64,000 bases of DNA from Vibrio kanaloae (GTDB taxonomy: Bacteria; Pseudomonadota; Gammaproteobacteria; Enterobacterales; Vibrionaceae): contig NZ_AP025497.1 of NCBI RefSeq assembly GCF_024347535.1, forward strand, positions 1,984,001 to 2,048,000. Reading direction: 5' to 3'. This document shows positions 61,416 to 64,000 of this stretch, piece by piece. The position numbers and the translations under genes are program-made. The notes under the pieces are model-generated. The model saw nothing but the letters and a program-made list of their open reading frames with translations, was not told the origin of the DNA and did no database searches. The number at the start of each line of letters is the position of its first letter. Position 1 is the first letter of the stretch.

Positions 61416-62156
61416 ATGTCTACAACTGGTCGTATTCACTCATTCGAATCTTGTGGTACTGTCGATGGCCCTGGTATCCGCTTTATTGTGTTTCTTCAGG
61501 GCTGCTTAATGCGTTGTATGTACTGCCATAATCGCGACACATGGGATCTTCATGATGGAAAGGAAGTAACGGTCGAAGAGATCATCAACGAAGCAAAATC
61601 GTACCGTCATTTCATGAAAGCCTCTGGTGGTGGTATCACCTGTTCAGGTGGTGAGGCAATGTTGCAACCTGAGTTTGTCCGTGACTTTTTCCGCGCTGCT
61701 CAAGCTGAAGGTATTCACACTTGTCTCGATACTAATGGCTACATTCGAAAGCACACTGAAGTGATCGATGAAGTTCTAAAAGCCTCAGATTTAGTGATGC
61801 TGGATATTAAACATATGCGAGATGAGATTCACCACGACTTCATTGGTGTATCGAATAGACGTACGCTTGATTTTGCACGCTACCTACACAAGATCGGAAA
61901 AACCACTTGGATTCGTTACGTGATTGTTCCGGGTTACACCGATACTCCAGAAGATGCTCACCTTTTAGGTGAATTCATTAAAGACATGGATAACATTGAA
62001 AAAGTAGAACTACTTCCATATCACAAGCTTGGTGCTCACAAGTGGGAAGCACTTGGCCATGACTACCCTCTTGAAGGTATACAACCTCCAAGTAAAGAGA
62101 AAATGGACGAGATTGTAGCCGTACTTAGTCAGTATCATCCAAACGTCAAATACTAA
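61416..62156 (+). CDS. pflA: Pyruvate formate-lyase 1-activating enzyme PflA
   Basis: A radical-SAM enzyme that installs the glycyl radical on PflB. The 246 residues equal the family length. The 4Fe-4S motif is Cys30-x3-Cys34-x2-Cys37 in [32 protein letters not shown] is the SAM-binding GGE region near 75, and YHKLGAHKW follows near the C-terminus. Although it is separated from pflB by an LpxR-like gene, it is the only activase seen here and fits the order pflB-x-pflA. Confidence 0.97.
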   Translation: MSTTGRIHSFESCGTVDGPGIRFIVFLQGCLMRCMYCHNRDTWDLHDGKEVTVEEIINEAKSYRHFMKASGGGITCSGGEAMLQPEFVRDFFRAAQAEGIHTCLDTNGYIRKHTEVIDEVLKASDLVMLDIKHMRDEIHHDFIGVSNRRTLDFARYLHKIGKTTWIRYVIVPGYTDTPEDAHLLGEFIKDMDNIEKVELLPYHKLGAHKWEALGHDYPLEGIQPPSKEKMDEIVAVLSQYHPNVKY

Positions 62157-62186
62157 TCTAAGCTTACGTTGATAGTGATTTCAAAC

Positions 62187-62206
62187 GCCTCAATTTCGAT
62201 TGGGGC
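62187..62206 (+). terminator. Intrinsic terminator of pflA
   Basis: GCCTCAAT-TTCG-ATTGGGGC with a stable TTCG tetraloop (one T-G pair), followed by TTTTTC. Confidence 0.9.
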
Positions 62207-62344
62207 TTTTTCTTTACAACTTTTGTTTATCAATTAAAAAATCATATTAAATCCGTGTTGAGATCATGTTTCCACTCGTAGGAATGCTGTTACTCTTACT
62301 GCAACAAAAGAATACAACATTTAGTTTTTAGTGAGGCTCCTCCC

Positions 62345-62845
62345 ATGGAAATGACCAATGCTCAGCGTCTAATTCTATCGAATCAATACTACTTAATGTC
62401 TCAAATGGATCCTGAGAATTCAACTAAATACCAACGTCTACAAACGATTGTAGAGCGCGGTTACGAACTCCAAATGCAAGAGCTTAACAAAGAATTTGGT
62501 TGTTTAACTGAAGCAGAGTGTCGTGAAATTATCGACATCATGGAAATGTACCATGCAATGCAAGAGTCGAACAAAATGCTTGCAGAACAAGAGCGTGCTG
62601 AAGTAGACCAACGTCGCCTGCAGTTCTTAGGTTTTGATATCGCTTCTGAAGCGCAGATCGTACATTACGTGCGTTTCCTTGTTGATTCTGAAGGTCTTTA
62701 CCCTCAATTCGACAAAGCCGATCACCGCTTCAATAGCCAAATGCCAATGCTAGAGAAATACCGTCGCATGCTAACAACATGGCGCAACTGCCCTCGTCAG
62801 TACCACCTATGTGCAACAGAGCTGTCTCAAATCTTTAGTGCTTAA
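62345..62845 (+). CDS. yfbU: YfbU family protein
   Basis: A 166-residue cytoplasmic protein aligning throughout with E. coli YfbU (164 aa): [13 protein letters not shown] at the N-terminus, [28 protein letters not shown], and [15 protein letters not shown] at the end. Its function is unclear. It may be preceded by its own promoter in the 188-base gap. An intrinsic terminator follows. Confidence 0.92.
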   Translation: MEMTNAQRLILSNQYYLMSQMDPENSTKYQRLQTIVERGYELQMQELNKEFGCLTEAECREIIDIMEMYHAMQESNKMLAEQERAEVDQRRLQFLGFDIASEAQIVHYVRFLVDSEGLYPQFDKADHRFNSQMPMLEKYRRMLTTWRNCPRQYHLCATELSQIFSA

Positions 62846-62908
62846 GCTTAATAGACAACACTAGATAGCAGCGACACCAACTGATTTGCAACATCGATAT
62901 ATACAAAG

Positions 62909-62934
62909 AAGGGTTACTCAACTGAGTAGCCCTT
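62909..62934 (+). terminator. Intrinsic terminator of yfbU
   Basis: AAGGGTTACTCA/TGAGTAGCCCTT (one T-G pair) with a two-base loop on paper, followed by T5. Confidence 0.85.
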
Positions 62935-63341
62935 TTTATTACTTGAATCTTAAATACTAGGCTTGAACCCGCTATTGCTTACTGCCCTACTCATATAATC
63001 ATTTGAGAATTGATTCCACACTGACGTTTCTCGCGCCTTCCACTTTTCATGTGTTGTCACTGCCATTTATATGGCTGTCTCACATCGGCTGTTTTAACTA
63101 AAGATTTTTTCACTGCTTCGACCTATATAGCAATCAATTTATGATAACGCAGCGCACGATAAAGAGGCTCATTCGAAAAAGAAACATCAAGCTCGATTAT
63201 ACGTCTAATGCACATAAATCCAGTTCAAGAATTGGAAAGCTGCCTAAAATCATAAAACAAACGGCTAGCCCCTCTCGAATGCAAAATAATTTGATTTTGC
63301 TCGCTTCAAGTTGCCTATTGCTTTCGCCAAGCTTTCCACAC

Positions 63342-63382
63342 GCAAAATTGTAAATAAATACATAATTGTTAAGCAAAATTGT
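63342..63382 (+). repeat. Two direct 10-bp repeats upstream of prkA
   Basis: GCAAAATTGT occurs at 63342-63351 and 63373-63382, start-to-start spacing 31 bases (about three helical turns), ahead of the candidate promoter. The arrangement suggests a pair of binding sites for one regulator. Confidence 0.5.
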
Positions 63383-63391
63383 GGAAGCGGG

Positions 63392-63402
63392 TCTAACCTT
63401 AA
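63392..63402 (+). promoter_or_regulatory. Candidate sigma-S -10 element for prkA
   Basis: TCTAACCTTAA matches the E. coli RpoS extended -10 KCTAYRCTTAA at nine of eleven positions. yeaG (prkA) of E. coli is RpoS-dependent. It lies 67 bases before the ATG. Confidence 0.35.
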
Positions 63403-63468
63403 AATGTAGGAAGAGCCTATTTTTCAATCGCTCGTCAGTTTTGACTGGTTAACAAGGGGAATGTGACT

Positions 63469-64000
63469 ATGAGTATTTTTGACCACTATCAATCACGTTA
63501 TGAAGCGGCCAAGGAAGAAGAGCTGACATTGCAAGAATTCTTGGGGCTGTGTAGAGACGATAAAAGTGCTTATGCTAACGCTGCTGAGCGCTTACTGCTG
63601 GCTATTGGCGAACCGGAGGTGATTGACACAGCTCAAGACCCTCATCTAAGTCGTATTTTCTCCAACAGAGTGATAGCACGTTACCGTGAATTTGAAGATT
63701 TTTATGGGATGGAAGACGCGATTGAGCAGATTGTTTCTTACCTAAAGCATGCCGCACAAGGCCTAGAAGAACGTAAACAAATCCTTTACCTACTTGGCCC
63801 CGTGGGCGGTGGTAAATCTTCTCTTGCCGAAAAGCTCAAAGCACTAATGCAAAAGTTACCCATCTATGTGTTGTCTGCCAACGGTGAACGAAGCCCTGTG
63901 AATGATCACCCCTTCTGCCTATTTGATGTAAACGAAGATGGTGATTTACTGAAGAACGAATACGGCATTGAGCAGCGTTACCTCCGTTCTATTATGTCTC
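63469..64000 (+). CDS. prkA: PrkA family serine protein kinase (YeaG), 3' truncated by window edge
   Basis: The first 177 residues are present and the frame is open to the end of the window. The protein starts MSIFDHYQSRYEAAKEEEL, then a PrkA AAA domain with Walker A LGPVGGGKSSLAEKL near 107-121 and ANGERSPVNDHPF. The kinase domain is expected beyond the window. AAGGGGA lies nine bases before the ATG. E. coli YeaG acts in stress and nitrogen starvation. yeaH and ycgB-type partners would be expected just downstream, outside the window. Confidence 0.93.
   Translation, partial: MSIFDHYQSRYEAAKEEELTLQEFLGLCRDDKSAYANAAERLLLAIGEPEVIDTAQDPHLSRIFSNRVIARYREFEDFYGMEDAIEQIVSYLKHAAQGLEERKQILYLLGPVGGGKSSLAEKLKALMQKLPIYVLSANGERSPVNDHPFCLFDVNEDGDLLKNEYGIEQRYLRSIMS

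Larger units (their letters stand above)
62935..63468. other. Upstream region of prkA
   Basis: This long gap contains a 70-codon plus-strand frame (63141-63353) and a 76-codon minus-strand frame without family features, both rejected. A 38-codon minus-strand frame (62950-63066) is listed as a finding. The right end contains two direct repeats and a sigma-S-like -10. Confidence 0.5.

Noticed and set aside
63141..63353. 70-codon plus-strand frame upstream of prkA
   Set aside because: Basic, low-complexity translation with no family pattern; it overlaps the likely prkA control region.

Overview
The window looks like chromosome 1 of a marine Vibrio. I infer the Splendidus clade from the protein sequences and the moderate GC content, but species cannot be settled without a search. 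Evidence for Vibrio: the cmoM-mukFEB block, torR/torD, purR, and a c-di-GMP-I riboswitch in front of tfoY in the order known from V. cholerae; glgC-glgA; the bacterial leucyltransferase gene bpt beside aat and infA; a monomeric isocitrate dehydrogenase; and an amino-acid ABC operon with pflB/pflA nearby. Genes are dense, mostly complete, and separated by clear intrinsic terminators. I see no rRNA, tRNA, insertion sequence, prophage, integron, CRISPR array or defence island.

Layout. 1-86: tail of an unidentified gene. 200-4429 (-): a 1409-aa fusion of a GltD-like flavoprotein with a molybdopterin formate-dehydrogenase-like domain. 4.7-12.2 kb (-): cmoM-mukF-mukE-mukB, with elyC divergent. 13.4-15.0 kb: torR and torD, divergent. 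15.0-18.4 kb (+): purR with a structured leader, riboswitch-tfoY, a VTT-domain membrane protein and a DUF2007 protein. 18.5-22.3 kb (-): an alpha/beta hydrolase and glgC-glgA. 22.8-28.1 kb: topA, yciN, aroA and a glycine-zipper protein. 28.1-33.5 kb: an N-degron block (aat-bpt-infA on +, clpS-clpA on -) and cspD. 33.7-39 kb: monomeric icd, rluE, a DUF2057 protein and a porin. 39.4-44.3 kb (+): dinG, a TSUP transporter, priC, ybaM (a small gene of 56 aa) and roxA. 44.5-51.9 kb: a chemoreceptor, emrD, a lipoprotein-type oligopeptidase B and xthA. 52-55.1 kb (-): a basic amino-acid ABC transporter. 55.9-62.2 kb (+): a DUF3360 permease, pflB, an LpxR-like gene and pflA. 62.3 kb to the end: yfbU and the start of prkA.

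How the genes work together. Four themes recur. Anaerobic metabolism: TorR/TorD for TMAO respiration, PflB/PflA making formate, a DUF3360 permease with a near-consensus FNR site in front, and the fused formate-dehydrogenase-like enzyme that could use formate. Chromosome maintenance: MukBEF, TopA, DinG, PriC and XthA. Proteolysis by N-terminal residue: Aat and Bpt add leucine, ClpS recognises it and ClpA unfolds the substrate. Signal-controlled RNA: the riboswitch at tfoY, a two-hairpin transcript or attenuator before purR, a CsrA-like hairpin before glgC, and a possible anti-Shine-Dalgarno at emrD.

I found no clearly undescribed multi-gene system. The observations most worth checking are the Fdh-GltD fusion, the FNR-site DUF3360 permease placed next to pflB where E. 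coli has focA, the RNA structures upstream of purR, the altered iron-sulfur cysteine set of DinG, and the heptamer repeat across the ybaM stop codon.
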